Origin: JBJMQS01 sp045802605 | GTDB taxonomy: Bacteria; Planctomycetota; Planctomycetia; Gemmatales; Gemmataceae | NCBI GenBank assembly: GCA_045802605.1 | Contig: JBJMQS010000003.1 | Coordinates: forward strand, 62,001-126,000 | DNA: 64,000 bases | Direction of reading: 5' to 3' | In this document: piece by piece, positions 1-9,566 of the stretch | How the letters are laid out: the number at the start of each line of letters is the position of its first letter | How positions within the stretch are numbered: the stretch's first letter is position 1 | Notes under the pieces: generated by a model | Told to the model about the DNA's origin: nothing | Seen by the model: only the letters and a program-made list of their open reading frames with translations | Database searches by the model: none | Translations under genes and position numbers: made by a program

Positions 1-1555
1 TGGGATTGGATCGGTAAATCCGATGTCGCTTATCCACCACCTCGAACACCCGGCTATCGTCCTCGACCGAATCCGATGATCCCAAGAAGAGCAATCCTTT
101 GGGCCTGAGCGCGAAAACTAAGGTCTTCAAAAGCCGCTCTTGTGCCTCTCGATTGAGGTAGATCATCAAGTTTCGGCAGGAGATGAGATCCATTCGTCCG
201 AACGGGGGATCTTTGAGTAAATCGTGCGTGGCAAACAGCACCATCTCGCGCAACTCCCGGCGAACGAGATAGCCGGCGTGGTCTTTCACGAAAAAGCGTC
301 GCAGCCGGTCGTCATTGACGTCGGTGGCGATGGTGTCTGGGTAACGTCCCACCCGTGCCACTCGAATCGCCGAGTCATCAAGATCGCAGGCGAAGACTTG
401 CAGCGTCGGCGGAGAATCGAGAGTTTGTGCATGCTCCAACAGGAGCATCGCAATGGAATAAGCCTCTTCCCCAGTGGCGCAGGCCGGCACCCATACGCGC
501 ACCGAATCCGTCTGCACCTTGTTGACAAATAATTCGGGTATGCGTGATTCCAGCGCGGCAAACGCTTCGCGGTCGCGGAAGAAATTGGTCACCGATATCA
601 ACAAATCTTGCACGAGCGCGCCGGCTTCCCCAGGATGCGTGCGCAAAAACGTCAGGTAGTCCGGCAGTTCGACGACGCCGTTGACCTGCATGCGTCGGGC
701 GATGCGCCGCAGGATCGTGGCCCGCTTGTAATAAGAAAAATCCCGGGCCGTGCGCGTGCGCACGTAGACGAGCAGCTCACGCAGAGACTCTTCGCCGTCA
801 TCGGCAACCGGCTTGGCCGTCGGCGAGAGTGCCGGCCCATCTTCGGGCGGAAGTTTGATCTTGCGTTCATTGTCGCGGAACTCAAGCAAACGCTTTGGGA
901 TGTCGGCAACTCCGAGCACCCAATCGATCATGCCCGTATGGATCGAGGCCCGCGGCATGCTCGGATGCTCGGCTTCGTCAGGATCCTGCACAATGGTCAG
1001 GCCGCCGCGTTCCTTGATGCGCTTGATGCCAATCGCGCCGTCGCCATCGGCGCCGGATAGAACGACGGCGAGCGCATGCGGCCCATGCGTGTCGGCCAGC
1101 GAACGGAAAAAGAGATCGACCGCCACGCGCTTGCCGCGCTCGGGCTGAAGCTCGCTGAGCCGCAAATGGCCATTCACCGTCGCGAGGTGCTTGCCGGGGG
1201 GAATGACGTAGACGTTATTCGCTTCGACCTTTTGACCATCTTCTGCGGAGTGCACCTTCATTGACGTGATGCGGCCGAGCATGTCAGGCAGATTCGAATC
1301 ATGCGTCGGCGAAAGATGCAGGATGACGACGAAGATCATGCCGCTATCCGACGGCATGGCTTTGAAAAATTCGGTCAACGCCTGGATGCTGCCGGCCGAG
1401 CCCCCGAGCCCGACCATCGGCGTCATCTGGTAGCCGCGGGTGGGAACGATGTTATCGAGAAGTTCGGGATGATCTTGCTCGATGAAATCGGGTGGCGGCT
1501 CGGGCAAGCCGTCACCGCTTTTTGCCGCAACTTCAGATGGCTTTGACGAATTCAT
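1..1555 (-). CDS. CheB-CheR fusion chemotaxis protein (partial, continues past left edge)
   Basis: Seen: an uninterrupted minus-strand frame from an ATG at 1555, preceded by an AGGAG ribosome-binding site, gives 518 residues before the window ends. Residues about 45-225 match the CheB methylesterase domain, with the catalytic Ser in GGSAGS (S53), His in ILHLSP (H80) and Asp in SGADGDG (D172). Residues about 255-518 match the CheR methyltransferase: TNFFRD (323-328), the SAM-binding ACATGEEAYS (358-367) and DLISCRNLMIYLN near the end. Known: such fusions adjust methylation of chemoreceptors or act in chemosensory-like pathways, and usually continue into coiled-coil, PAS and histidine-kinase regions. 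No receiver domain precedes CheB, as is typical for these fusions. Inferred: the missing C-terminus probably holds PAS and/or kinase domains. No other chemotaxis gene is visible in the window. Confidence 0.93.
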   Translation of the reverse strand, partial: MNSSKPSEVAAKSGDGLPEPPPDFIEQDHPELLDNIVPTRGYQMTPMVGLGGSAGSIQALTEFFKAMPSDSGMIFVVILHLSPTHDSNLPDMLGRITSMKVHSAEDGQKVEANNVYVIPPGKHLATVNGHLRLSELQPERGKRVAVDLFFRSLADTHGPHALAVVLSGADGDGAIGIKRIKERGGLTIVQDPDEAEHPSMPRASIHTGMIDWVLGVADIPKRLLEFRDNERKIKLPPEDGPALSPTAKPVADDGEESLRELLVYVRTRTARDFSYYKRATILRRIARRMQVNGVVELPDYLTFLRTHPGEAGALVQDLLISVTNFFRDREAFAALESRIPELFVNKVQTDSVRVWVPACATGEEAYSIAMLLLEHAQTLDSPPTLQVFACDLDDSAIRVARVGRYPDTIATDVNDDRLRRFFVKDHAGYLVRRELREMVLFATHDLLKDPPFGRMDLISCRNLMIYLNREAQERLLKTLVFALRPKGLLFLGSSDSVEDDSRVFEVVDKRHRIYRSNP

Positions 1556-2068
1556 TCCACTCCTGACAAACCCCCGGGGTCAAATCCTTTGATGTGGAAG
1601 TTATCATAGTCCGATTTGGCGTTCCGATCGTATGTTCGTGATAGGACTTAGAGAAATCGCAGAAACTACTGTGCCAATAGTTTGCGGCGAGGCGGAATTA
1701 ACCGGTCTTCGTTTCCAGAGGACCATAATCGAGATCTGATTTATAAGGCAAACCTCGAATTCTGACGTTCTGCTGCAACCCATGGCCAGCCCACGATATG
1801 TAGTGCAATTCCGGATTATGCTCAAAAAAGGTCATTGTGATCAAACGAGGTGTTGCACCTCAGAGCAGAATGTTCTGGCTAATGCAACGATAATTTCGAT
1901 TCCTGAGAATCTTCGATGCGTGGGATTCGGAGTGAACCGGTTAGCCAGGGATTTTCGCGCCCAAGTTTGAGAAAGGGATTTGGCCTTGTTACCTGTTGGC
2001 AATCTGACCCAAGCACATAACATCAGCGTCAATCTCGTGATCGAGTGCGTTAGGACGGAGATTGAAGC
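1556..2068. other. Divergent intergenic region without a recognisable gene
   Basis: About 510 bases between the divergently transcribed CheB-CheR and AI-2E-type permease genes. Short open frames on both strands have no family-like composition. It presumably holds both promoters, but I could not pick convincing -35/-10 elements. Confidence 0.5.
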
Positions 2069-3130
2069 GTGAGCAAAATCGCGCCCCTTCGCAACATGCT
2101 CCGCGACCGTTCCTCTGTTACGCTGGTAGCCACATATCTCGTCATTGCCGCAACCACATGGTATCTGCTCAAAGAACTCGCGCCGGTACTTAAACCGCTA
2201 CTGCTTGCGGTATTTCTAGCGTACATCATCATGCCGGTTCAAGCCGGACTGGCGCGAAAAACATCGCGTGTCTTCGGATTCGTCTTGTTTGGAGTGGTCA
2301 TCCTGGCAGCCTGCGCGACGCTCGCGGCTTTGACCGCGCGGAGCGCGGCTAATTTGGCCACCGACTTGCCTCAACTCACCGAACGCGTCAAAGAAATCAT
2401 CGGTCACTTTCGTCAGACCGCCGAGCGATGGCCGTGGCTGGCCGAAATAACCAAGGACACCCCCGACGCCGCCGATATCGGCGGTGCCCAGCTACTTAAT
2501 GCGGTAACAACCATCGCCGGTGTCGCGGCCGATTTGCTCGGCCAAGGTTTTGTGGCCGGTGTCTATCTGTTGTTTCTGTTGTTGGAAGCGGCCCATTTTC
2601 CTGCGCGAATCCAGGCCGGCTTCGATCCCGAACCGGCGAAAAGCATCTTGGCAGTGATTGGCAAAATTAATGCGAGCATCTCAAGCCATCTGCGGGCGAA
2701 AGTGCTGGCCAGCTTGTTCCTAGCCGTCCCCGCGACAATTATTCTTTGGGCGTTTGGGGTGAGGTCACCACTATTCTGGGGTGTGCTGACGTTTTTGTTC
2801 AACTTCATCCCGTACGTCGGCAGCGCTGTCACTTGTTCAGGGCCCATACTGTTCGCATTCCTTAGTTTGGACCCCGGTTGGCGACCCATGACTCTCGCAG
2901 CGCTTCTGTTGACTGATCACATACTTTCGGCCAATTTGATCGAGCCTGCCCTGACTGGCAAAGCGGTTGACCTGAGTCCACTGGTCGTCTTGCTCGCACT
3001 CGCGTTCTGGGGATCCTGCTGGGGACTGGAAGGGATGCTCTTGGCAGTGCCGCTGACCGTAGTGCTGCGGATTGTTCTGGACAACCTGCCAGCGACACGA
3101 CCGATCGCGCGGCTCATGGGAGTCAGTTGA
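2069..3130 (+). CDS. AI-2E family transporter (PerM/YdiK-like permease)
   Basis: Seen: 353 residues from a GTG start with a GGACGGAG-type ribosome-binding site about 9 bases upstream. The layout is typical of the AI-2E/PerM family (PF01594): two N-terminal membrane segments (about residues 15-50), a third at about 65-90, a long central loop, and C-terminal segments with the family's 'FNFIPYVGS' motif and 'DLSPLVVLLALAFWG'. Known: family members are polytopic inner-membrane proteins; some export autoinducer-2, others are Na+(Li+)/H+ antiporters, and most are uncharacterised. Neighbours: it converges on the broken MMPL exporter with only a short gap. The substrate cannot be assigned from sequence. 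Confidence 0.85.
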   Translation: MSKIAPLRNMLRDRSSVTLVATYLVIAATTWYLLKELAPVLKPLLLAVFLAYIIMPVQAGLARKTSRVFGFVLFGVVILAACATLAALTARSAANLATDLPQLTERVKEIIGHFRQTAERWPWLAEITKDTPDAADIGGAQLLNAVTTIAGVAADLLGQGFVAGVYLLFLLLEAAHFPARIQAGFDPEPAKSILAVIGKINASISSHLRAKVLASLFLAVPATIILWAFGVRSPLFWGVLTFLFNFIPYVGSAVTCSGPILFAFLSLDPGWRPMTLAALLLTDHILSANLIEPALTGKAVDLSPLVVLLALAFWGSCWGLEGMLLAVPLTVVLRIVLDNLPATRPIARLMGVS

Positions 3131-3159
3131 TCAGGCAATTGCCAATACCTCAGGCAGCG

Positions 3160-5557
3160 CTAGGTTTTTGCTTTTCGCCGGAACAAACTGTAGAAGCTCT
3201 CTTGGAGGAACAGAAAAGCTGGGACCAGGAGCGGTCGTACCACAAGCGTATCCAGCAATACTCCAAACGTTAACGCGAAACCCAATTGCTTCATTTCGAT
3301 CAGCGATCCAGACATCAACGCCCCAAACGTCCCCGCCATGACGATGCCGCAACTGGAGATAATGCCGCCGGTGCTGACCAGCGCGCGTGAAATGCCTTCA
3401 ACAGGGCCATGTTTGGCAATCTCTTCTTTTACGCGGTCGATCAGGAAAATGTTGTAATCCTCTCCGACGGCCACGAGGATGGCGAACAAGAAAATCGGCA
3501 CTTTCCAGTCGAGGCCGGCGAACCCCGCTGGATCGAGCCAATGGAACAATAAGTAAGTGACACCCAACGTTGCCAAGAAGCTGAAAATCACACTGACGAT
3601 TAGATAAAGCGCCACCACCGGCCACCACAACAGCGCGACCAGAATCGCAAACACGACAGTGGGCACCAATATCTGAATGCGATGAAGATCTGCTGTTGTG
3701 ACATCGGCCATATCGCAAGCTGGCTGTCGCGCCAATGAAGCCAAGTTCGCTGTTTTTGAGCAGTGGAGGAAGGGCATCTTTCACCGCTTGGCATACCTTC
3801 GGCAAGTCGCTGATGCTGCTGTGTGTCAGCGGATCATGATCGAATACTAACTCGATTCGCGTCGCATGCCGTTCCAGTTCGGGAGAGTGACTAATGTAGA
3901 ACGACATGGCCTGGCGACTGATAACGTCGTTCATACCAGTCATCTGTGCCGATTCGCGATCCAAGGTATCCCGGTACGTCTTCGTCGCATCGCTAATCCC
4001 AAATGGCTGATCCACGCTTCGAATATCGCTCAACTGCAGCTGGTCCATTTGCTTTTCGAGTTGATCGGTCAAATCGTCGATGGCCTGCATTCCTGCGTTG
4101 CTCGTCAGATCGACCGCATCGTTTCGCAGAATCACAATGACAGGCCCGGTAACGCCCGGATCAAAATGCTGCTCGATAATCTTCGTGCCGGCCACGCTAA
4201 TCGCTTTTGGAAGAGTGGAACTTGACATCCCATAATTCCAGTGGCCATAAATCTTCCATGCGACGAGGGCAAACGGAACCATGAGCGCAACGCAGACGAC
4301 CCAACTGAGGGCAGGTCGTCGCTGCAATACCCGAGCCACCGCGGACCACATTCGGTCGGTCAAACTTTGCTTTTGCCCAGCACCGACTTTCAATCGTTCG
4401 GGCCAGAATGTAAATAGTGCCGTCAAACGCAAGAGGGCCGGTGCAAACGTCAATGCGGCGGCAAGTACCACAACCAGACTAAGTGGAACGCTGAAACCAA
4501 CCTGGTGATACATTCCGAATTTCGCGAAATACAGCATGCCGATTCCACACGCCACCGTGGCCGCGCTCGCGACTAATGCGCCGGCAACATTTTGAACCGC
4601 CCTTGCGACGGCTTCACGCCGGCTGTGGCCGTGAAGCAGTTCCTCGCGGTAACGCGCCATAAGGAACAGGCAATAGTCCACCCCTGCGCCATAAGCGATG
4701 ACGATGATGTACATTCGCGTGGTTTCCGAGACGGAAATGACCCCGCGTTCGGCCAGAATCGACAAAATTTGCACCGAAATCGCGACGGCAACGAATACCG
4801 TCAGGATGGGCAATAGCGCCAGTACGGGCGCGCGATAAATCAAAAGCAAAAGGATAACGACCAGAGTGACCGTCCATTTTTCGACGTGGTGAACGCTTTC
4901 CAATTCACCCTGGCGAAATTCGCGACCCACCACCGCACTGCCGGTCAATGCCATCGTCAAGCCGGCGGGAACTTTGTTCTCCGTGCGGAGGCGATCGAGC
5001 ATTTTCTCGATCGACTCTATAGTGGTCCATGCGCGGGGATTCACCACGTCTGTCGTCAACTCGGCCACCACGAGCGTCGCCTTCTGATCTTCGCTGGTGA
5101 GAAATGGGCCGGCGCCCGGATCGTAAAAGTTGCGCACTCTCGCGATGATTGAACTGTGCTTCGGTACATCGACCTCAGGTACGAGCTCCGGGCGAAGTGC
5201 GATATTTTTGGCGCCGCTTGGAGGCGCCGCTAGCCCGCCTTCGTTCTTGGCAATGTCCAATAAACCATATCGGAGGCTGCGTTCGGCGAACTGCTTATCC
5301 GCCGCGGTCAATGGGCCATCTTCTCGGCATAGCACGATAACGACTGTGCTCGACGACCGCTCGTCGGGAAACGCGAGATCGAAGAGCGCCTGCCCTTTTT
5401 TGCTTGGCACGTCGGCCGGCAGATTCTCAAATTGCCCGCCGCGAGCCACATCGTCCCATTTGGGAGCGATGCGCTGCAATGCGACGAGAGTAAGAATCCA
5501 AAAGACCAGGGAAAGCGGCCAAGCACGACTGATTTGTTGGCCAAGGAGGCGAAACAT
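3160..5557 (-). pseudogene. MMPL-family RND transporter, frame-broken
   Basis: Seen: two minus-strand frames make one MMPL/RND protein. The N-terminal frame (ATG at 5557; the frame opens at a TTG at 5614) carries the first membrane block, including 'AYGAGVDYCLFLMARYREEL', and a large periplasmic loop. It loses similarity after 'GFIGATASL'. The second frame picks up at 'DMADVTTADLHRIQ' and carries the last five or so membrane segments, including 'VGEDYNIFLIDR', to a stop at 3160. The break lies at about 3714-3716 and is consistent with loss of two bases from a CGCG run. Known: MMPL proteins export lipids or hydrophobic molecules and work as one chain of about 12 membrane segments. Inferred: either a recent pseudogene or a sequence error, since both halves are otherwise intact. 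The start is uncertain because no strong ribosome-binding site precedes 5557. Confidence 0.82.
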
Positions 5558-5661
5558 AGGGCACCGGATCTGGCTTGAGGATGTGATGGGCGTCCAAGCA
5601 CATGACCCTCGCAATTCTACGAAATGTGGGACGTCCCTTGTCGAAGAAACGGATCATTATC

Positions 5662-6528
5662 TCAGTTTGGCGGGATTTCATTGCCGATCGATTTGCGCAG
5701 AATCAAGGCGAATGCCATCGTTCCCAGCATTGATACCAGACCGTAGGCCACCACCGCGGTAACGGCTGGCGTATTCGCGAAATTGCCAGTCGCAATGGCT
5801 AAGCCGACAGCAGCGTTTCGCGGCGCGGTTGTGATGGCAGTTGCCTTGCGATTCGTCTGATTTCGCCCGCCACACCACCAGCCAATTGCCAAACTTGCGG
5901 CCAGAATCGCAGCCATACCGATCCAACCTTTCGATCTGATCGCGGCCAGCGTTTCATACTGCGCATAGATAATGGCCACAATCAGGACCATCATCATGAC
6001 ATTGGCGAACAGCCCAACGGGTCGAGTAATTCGCCCGGTCAACTTCGGCGCCCACTTGTGAAAGGCCAATCCGAGGGCCAATGGAAGTAATTGTGCGATG
6101 AGCAACGTGCGCCCGATGGCCAAGTAGTCGACCTGCAAGTCATTTTGCGGAGCGACACGAGCCAACAACAGGCTCAATAGCGTTGGTGAGAGAAACGAGG
6201 AAAGCGCGGCTAGAACGATCATCATTCCAACCGCCAGCGAGAGATTGCCTTTGGCAATCACCGTCAATGGCGGGCCTACTGGGGCCGCGGGACATACTGC
6301 GAGGATGATAAAGCCAATCGAAACGAAGGGATCTGCCTGAAACACCCAGAGCAGTCCGAGGGCTACGAGCGGCACCAGTACATAATTGGCGATGACGCAC
6401 AACACCACCAAGCGAATCTGCCGAACCGATGCCACCACCGCATCAAGCTTCGTTTGCAGCCCCATCGACAACATGATCGAGACTAGGGCGGTTAAATTAA
6501 CAATGACAATGAGTTGGTCCGCGGTCAT
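5662..6528 (-). CDS. BASS-family (bile acid:sodium symporter-like) transporter
   Basis: Seen: 288 residues, almost wholly hydrophobic, with about nine membrane segments. Typical bile-acid:Na+ symporter features are 'MLSMGLQTKLD' near the N-terminus, 'CPAAPVGPPLTVIAKGN' in the middle and 'APRNAAVGLAIATGNF' near the C-terminus. The last resembles the family's conserved Na+-site crossover region. The length fits the bacterial family (about 280-330). Known: BASS transporters take up organic anions such as pantoate, pyruvate or bile acids with Na+. Neighbours: its ATG overlaps the stop of the DUF2254 gene by four bases (ATGA, 6525-6528), and that gene overlaps the antiporter gene in the same way, so all three are probably one operon. 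The substrate is unknown. Confidence 0.82.
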   Translation of the reverse strand: MTADQLIVIVNLTALVSIMLSMGLQTKLDAVVASVRQIRLVVLCVIANYVLVPLVALGLLWVFQADPFVSIGFIILAVCPAAPVGPPLTVIAKGNLSLAVGMMIVLAALSSFLSPTLLSLLLARVAPQNDLQVDYLAIGRTLLIAQLLPLALGLAFHKWAPKLTGRITRPVGLFANVMMMVLIVAIIYAQYETLAAIRSKGWIGMAAILAASLAIGWWCGGRNQTNRKATAITTAPRNAAVGLAIATGNFANTPAVTAVVAYGLVSMLGTMAFALILRKSIGNEIPPN

Positions 6529-7799
6529 GTCCGCGATCGCTTTCCGCCGACGCCTTGGGCATCGCTAACCTCGGCCAAGGCCCGATCCTCTGGTTCGGTA
6601 AAGACTCGCTCGGCAGATCGTTTCAGAATTGCCAATTCCTCGCGAAGCAGCGCGGCCCGGGAATCTGGCAAGGTTTGAATGAGGTTCTCTAACATGCCGC
6701 GGAGCCGGCGGGCAATTTGAATGCTGCCGTCGCCGAATTGCCGAATCTCCGTGACTGCGAGACGAACAAAATCTTCCCAGTCGGGAGTACGATAAATGAG
6801 TCGAAGCCGGCCGTTCGCATCATGAACCACACCCGTATCCAAATCGCGAGTGCCAACATACTGCAATAGGTGATGAATCTGATCGATGGCCAGCACAGCC
6901 GTCGTCGGGTCGTTGATAGCCGGCGAAAGGCCTTTCGATGCAATATCTACCATGATTCGAAAGGCAAATGTGGGGTCCTGAGTCAGCGTGCGTTCGAGCC
7001 CGACGGCAATGGACTGGCCAAGTTCTTTTTCCGACAAGCTCGTTGTGCCCCCGAATACGCGGAAGACCTGATCCCCGACAGTTATGTGGTCGCCCACCTG
7101 GGGGAGCACCTCGATAATGCAATCGGCACGCTGTGCCATCGCGACCAACCCGGCAACATCGAACGCGAGCACCACGCCATCCTGGTGCTTCGTGACCGTC
7201 AACCTGGGTTTTTCACCCAAGATCGGTGGCACCACCGAACCTGTGGTTTTTTGATCATGCAAAGCATGCGGATAAACAGTCTTGATGACCGACCGGCCTA
7301 GTTCGGCGACGGATCGCAACGCGCCGCTGGGCCGCAGAAATTTGCCGACATGATCGATGAGAAAAAGGAAAATGACGAGACTAACCAAGCTGCTATAGGC
7401 CGCCACTTGCACGGTCAACGACGGGACAGATTCAGTAATTCGGACCAGCGCTGCCAGAGAAAACGTGAATGTGAAGACGAACAGCGACAAGGAGAATCGA
7501 GTGACCGGGGATCGGAACACGATTGCGATGATGCGGGGAGTCAGTTGAGCGCTTGCTAATTGCACGGCGACCAACAGTGCCGACGAAACGAAGACAATGA
7601 ATGTGAACATCGACGCCGCCATGGTCGCTAACACAGCGCGGGCCGTCTCCGCATGGATTGCCGATTCCCAGCCGGCTTGCCGGTCGATCCAATAGCACAG
7701 GCGGGTCATCGCCATCGCAACAACCATCAGGAGCGAAGGCATAATCCAAATCGAAGTCGCAATGTAATGCCGGATGCGATATCGTTGCAACCAAGTCAT
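6525..7799 (-). CDS. DUF2254 domain-containing membrane protein
   Basis: Seen: 424 residues. Four membrane segments fill roughly residues 15-165 ('FTFIVFVSSALLVAVQLASAQLTPR' region, then 'SLSLFVFTFTFSLAALVRI'), followed by a soluble C-terminal half with 'RTLTQDPTFAFRIMVDIASKGLSPAINDPTTA'. These are the hallmarks of DUF2254 (PF10011), whose usual length is about 400-440. Known: the family has no established biochemical function. Neighbours: four-base overlaps on both sides (6525-6528 and 7796-7799) couple it translationally to a BASS transporter and a CPA2 antiporter, suggesting a role in ion or solute homeostasis; that is inference from context only. Confidence 0.85.
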   Translation of the reverse strand: MTWLQRYRIRHYIATSIWIMPSLLMVVAMAMTRLCYWIDRQAGWESAIHAETARAVLATMAASMFTFIVFVSSALLVAVQLASAQLTPRIIAIVFRSPVTRFSLSLFVFTFTFSLAALVRITESVPSLTVQVAAYSSLVSLVIFLFLIDHVGKFLRPSGALRSVAELGRSVIKTVYPHALHDQKTTGSVVPPILGEKPRLTVTKHQDGVVLAFDVAGLVAMAQRADCIIEVLPQVGDHITVGDQVFRVFGGTTSLSEKELGQSIAVGLERTLTQDPTFAFRIMVDIASKGLSPAINDPTTAVLAIDQIHHLLQYVGTRDLDTGVVHDANGRLRLIYRTPDWEDFVRLAVTEIRQFGDGSIQIARRLRGMLENLIQTLPDSRAALLREELAILKRSAERVFTEPEDRALAEVSDAQGVGGKRSRT

Positions 7800-9022
7800 G
7801 AGTTACTCGCGTCGTGTGCGGCATTCGCCATACGTTTGCCGAAGATCTCGGTCAAGATTGGGCCGAGCACCGAGGTTACCACAACCAAGACCAGAACGCC
7901 GTTGAAAATCGACTGGTCAAGCAACCGCTGCCCGTCTGAATTCATGGCTTGATGCGCGGTCAATGCCATGGCCAAAGTTCCGGCCACGTGTGGCAAAGAA
8001 AGAGCCCACATAAGGAGCCCTTCATCACGTTTGTATCCGAAAGCTCTGCGCACTGCAAAAGCGGCAATCCACTTTGCTAGAATCGGCATCGCCACAATGC
8101 CACAGACCATGACAAAGTTGTGGATGATCGTGTCTATGAAGACTCTCATGTCGATGAGAAATCCAATTGTGAAGAAGAACGCGGGGATGAAGAGAGTGTT
8201 TCCCAAAAACTCGAGCTCTGCCTTAGCCGGGCTATGTTGAACGGCCCGGTTCACGGCTAGCCCGGCCAGAAATGCGCCAATGATCCCCTCCAAGTGGATA
8301 GCCTCGGCTCCCACCGCTGCAAATAACACAACCAAGAGCATCACCAGAAGCTGGCCGTCTTTTGAAGCGTGAAAGCGGGCCATCATCTTGCGAGCGGCGT
8401 AGCTGAGTCCGAACAACACGAGCGGCACATAGATCGCCAGCTCGAGTAATTGCCACAAGAACGCCGATGTGGAAAAACCTGTCGTGTGAATTGGAATGCA
8501 CACAGCAACGACCAATAGCGCCGCCACATCGACAAAGATGGTTCCGCAGATGGTCACGGTCACCGCTTCGTTGCGGAGCAATCCCAGACGCTGGACAATT
8601 GGAAAACCAAGCAGCGTGTGTGACGCGAAGATCGCGCCGACCAAAATCGCCGGCAAAAATCCGTATCCGAAGAGCGGCAGCAACGCCGTGCCCAGGGCTG
8701 CTGGAATTACCAACGATGCGATACCGAATGCTAGGGCTCGAAAGCGTACGCGCTGAAATTGACTCATGTCGATCTCGAGACCCGCAAAGAACATTAATAA
8801 CAGCTTGCCGATATCGGCAAAAAAGTGGGCCACTTCACTGTGCTTTGGCGCGACTTGCAATCCATAGGGCCCTAGAACAATACCCGCCGCCAACAGTCCA
8901 ACGATCGCGGGCAAACGTATTCGTCGGCACAGAGCAGGAACCAAGAGAAAAATCATGAGCGCAACGGCGAATCGAGCCAACAACGGTAAATGCGTCATCG
9001 ACTCAAGCGCGTCGCGAAACAT
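7796..9022 (-). CDS. Cation:proton antiporter, CPA2/Kef-like membrane domain
   Basis: Seen: about 408 residues with 12-13 membrane segments and the CPA2 signature blocks: 'LPAIVGLLAAGIVLGPYGL' near residue 40, 'LLMFFAGLEIDM', and 'FFTIGFLIDMRVF' in the second half. No RCK/TrkA-N regulatory domain follows, so it is a membrane-domain-only member. Start choice: the frame opens at an ATG at 9037, but an AGGTGA ribosome-binding site sits just upstream of the ATG at 9022, which I prefer. Known: CPA2 proteins exchange Na+ or K+ for H+. Neighbours: first gene of the overlapping antiporter/DUF2254/BASS operon. Ion specificity cannot be told. Confidence 0.85.
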   Translation of the reverse strand: MFRDALESMTHLPLLARFAVALMIFLLVPALCRRIRLPAIVGLLAAGIVLGPYGLQVAPKHSEVAHFFADIGKLLLMFFAGLEIDMSQFQRVRFRALAFGIASLVIPAALGTALLPLFGYGFLPAILVGAIFASHTLLGFPIVQRLGLLRNEAVTVTICGTIFVDVAALLVVAVCIPIHTTGFSTSAFLWQLLELAIYVPLVLFGLSYAARKMMARFHASKDGQLLVMLLVVLFAAVGAEAIHLEGIIGAFLAGLAVNRAVQHSPAKAELEFLGNTLFIPAFFFTIGFLIDMRVFIDTIIHNFVMVCGIVAMPILAKWIAAFAVRRAFGYKRDEGLLMWALSLPHVAGTLAMALTAHQAMNSDGQRLLDQSIFNGVLVLVVVTSVLGPILTEIFGKRMANAAHDASNS

Positions 9023-9566
9023 CGAATCACCTTTCATGCTAGTAATAGCCGACCGCTACCGATCCCCAGAATTGTTGCCGGACTAACCTCTATCATTTCG
9101 TCTCGGCCGGCGAATCTTCGATGACCCGCCGACGACCTTAAAACCGCAGTCCTTTGGATGGCACCGCAAGGCTTCAGTGCTTCGCTCCAGAATCAATCGA
9201 GTGTGGAGATGGATCGAAATCGGCGACGGCGTGTTGGCGGCTAAAAAATGCCTTTGCCTTGACTCACCGAAATCGCGAGTGATTGTGGAAGGTTGTAGCA
9301 ACCGGCCACGGAAACTGCTTAATCGACATGTCACAACTCATTCTGTTGTGAGGCTATTCGACCAATCATGGTCGAAATGCCATGATAGCGCGGTTCTGAT
9401 TTCAGACGCAGAATTTCAGAGAGGCACGCATCAGTCTATCCTTGCGGCATTGCACTTCAATGGAACGATTCGTCAGTTAACGAATTCAACGACACTTCAT
9501 TCAATGGCGAGATAGCATGAAGACTGTTCAACGCATTTTAGGCAGCGTTTTCGGGATGCATCTGTC
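9023..9566. other. Intergenic region, promoter-bearing by position
   Basis: About 540 bases between the divergent antiporter operon and the DUF4105 gene. A 22-codon frame (ATG at 9517, ending 9585) overlaps the DUF4105 start and could be a leader peptide, but nothing beyond its position supports it. A short palindrome (CGACCA, 4-base loop, TGGTCG) lies near 9359-9374. No other structure is evident. Confidence 0.4.

Noticed and set aside
1604..1970. Small frames in the CheB-CheR/AI-2E intergenic region
   Set aside because: They overlap on opposite strands, lack ribosome-binding sites and resemble no family.
9359..9374. CGACCA/TGGTCG palindrome
   Set aside because: Six-base arms are expected by chance in sequence of this size, and its position is not informative.
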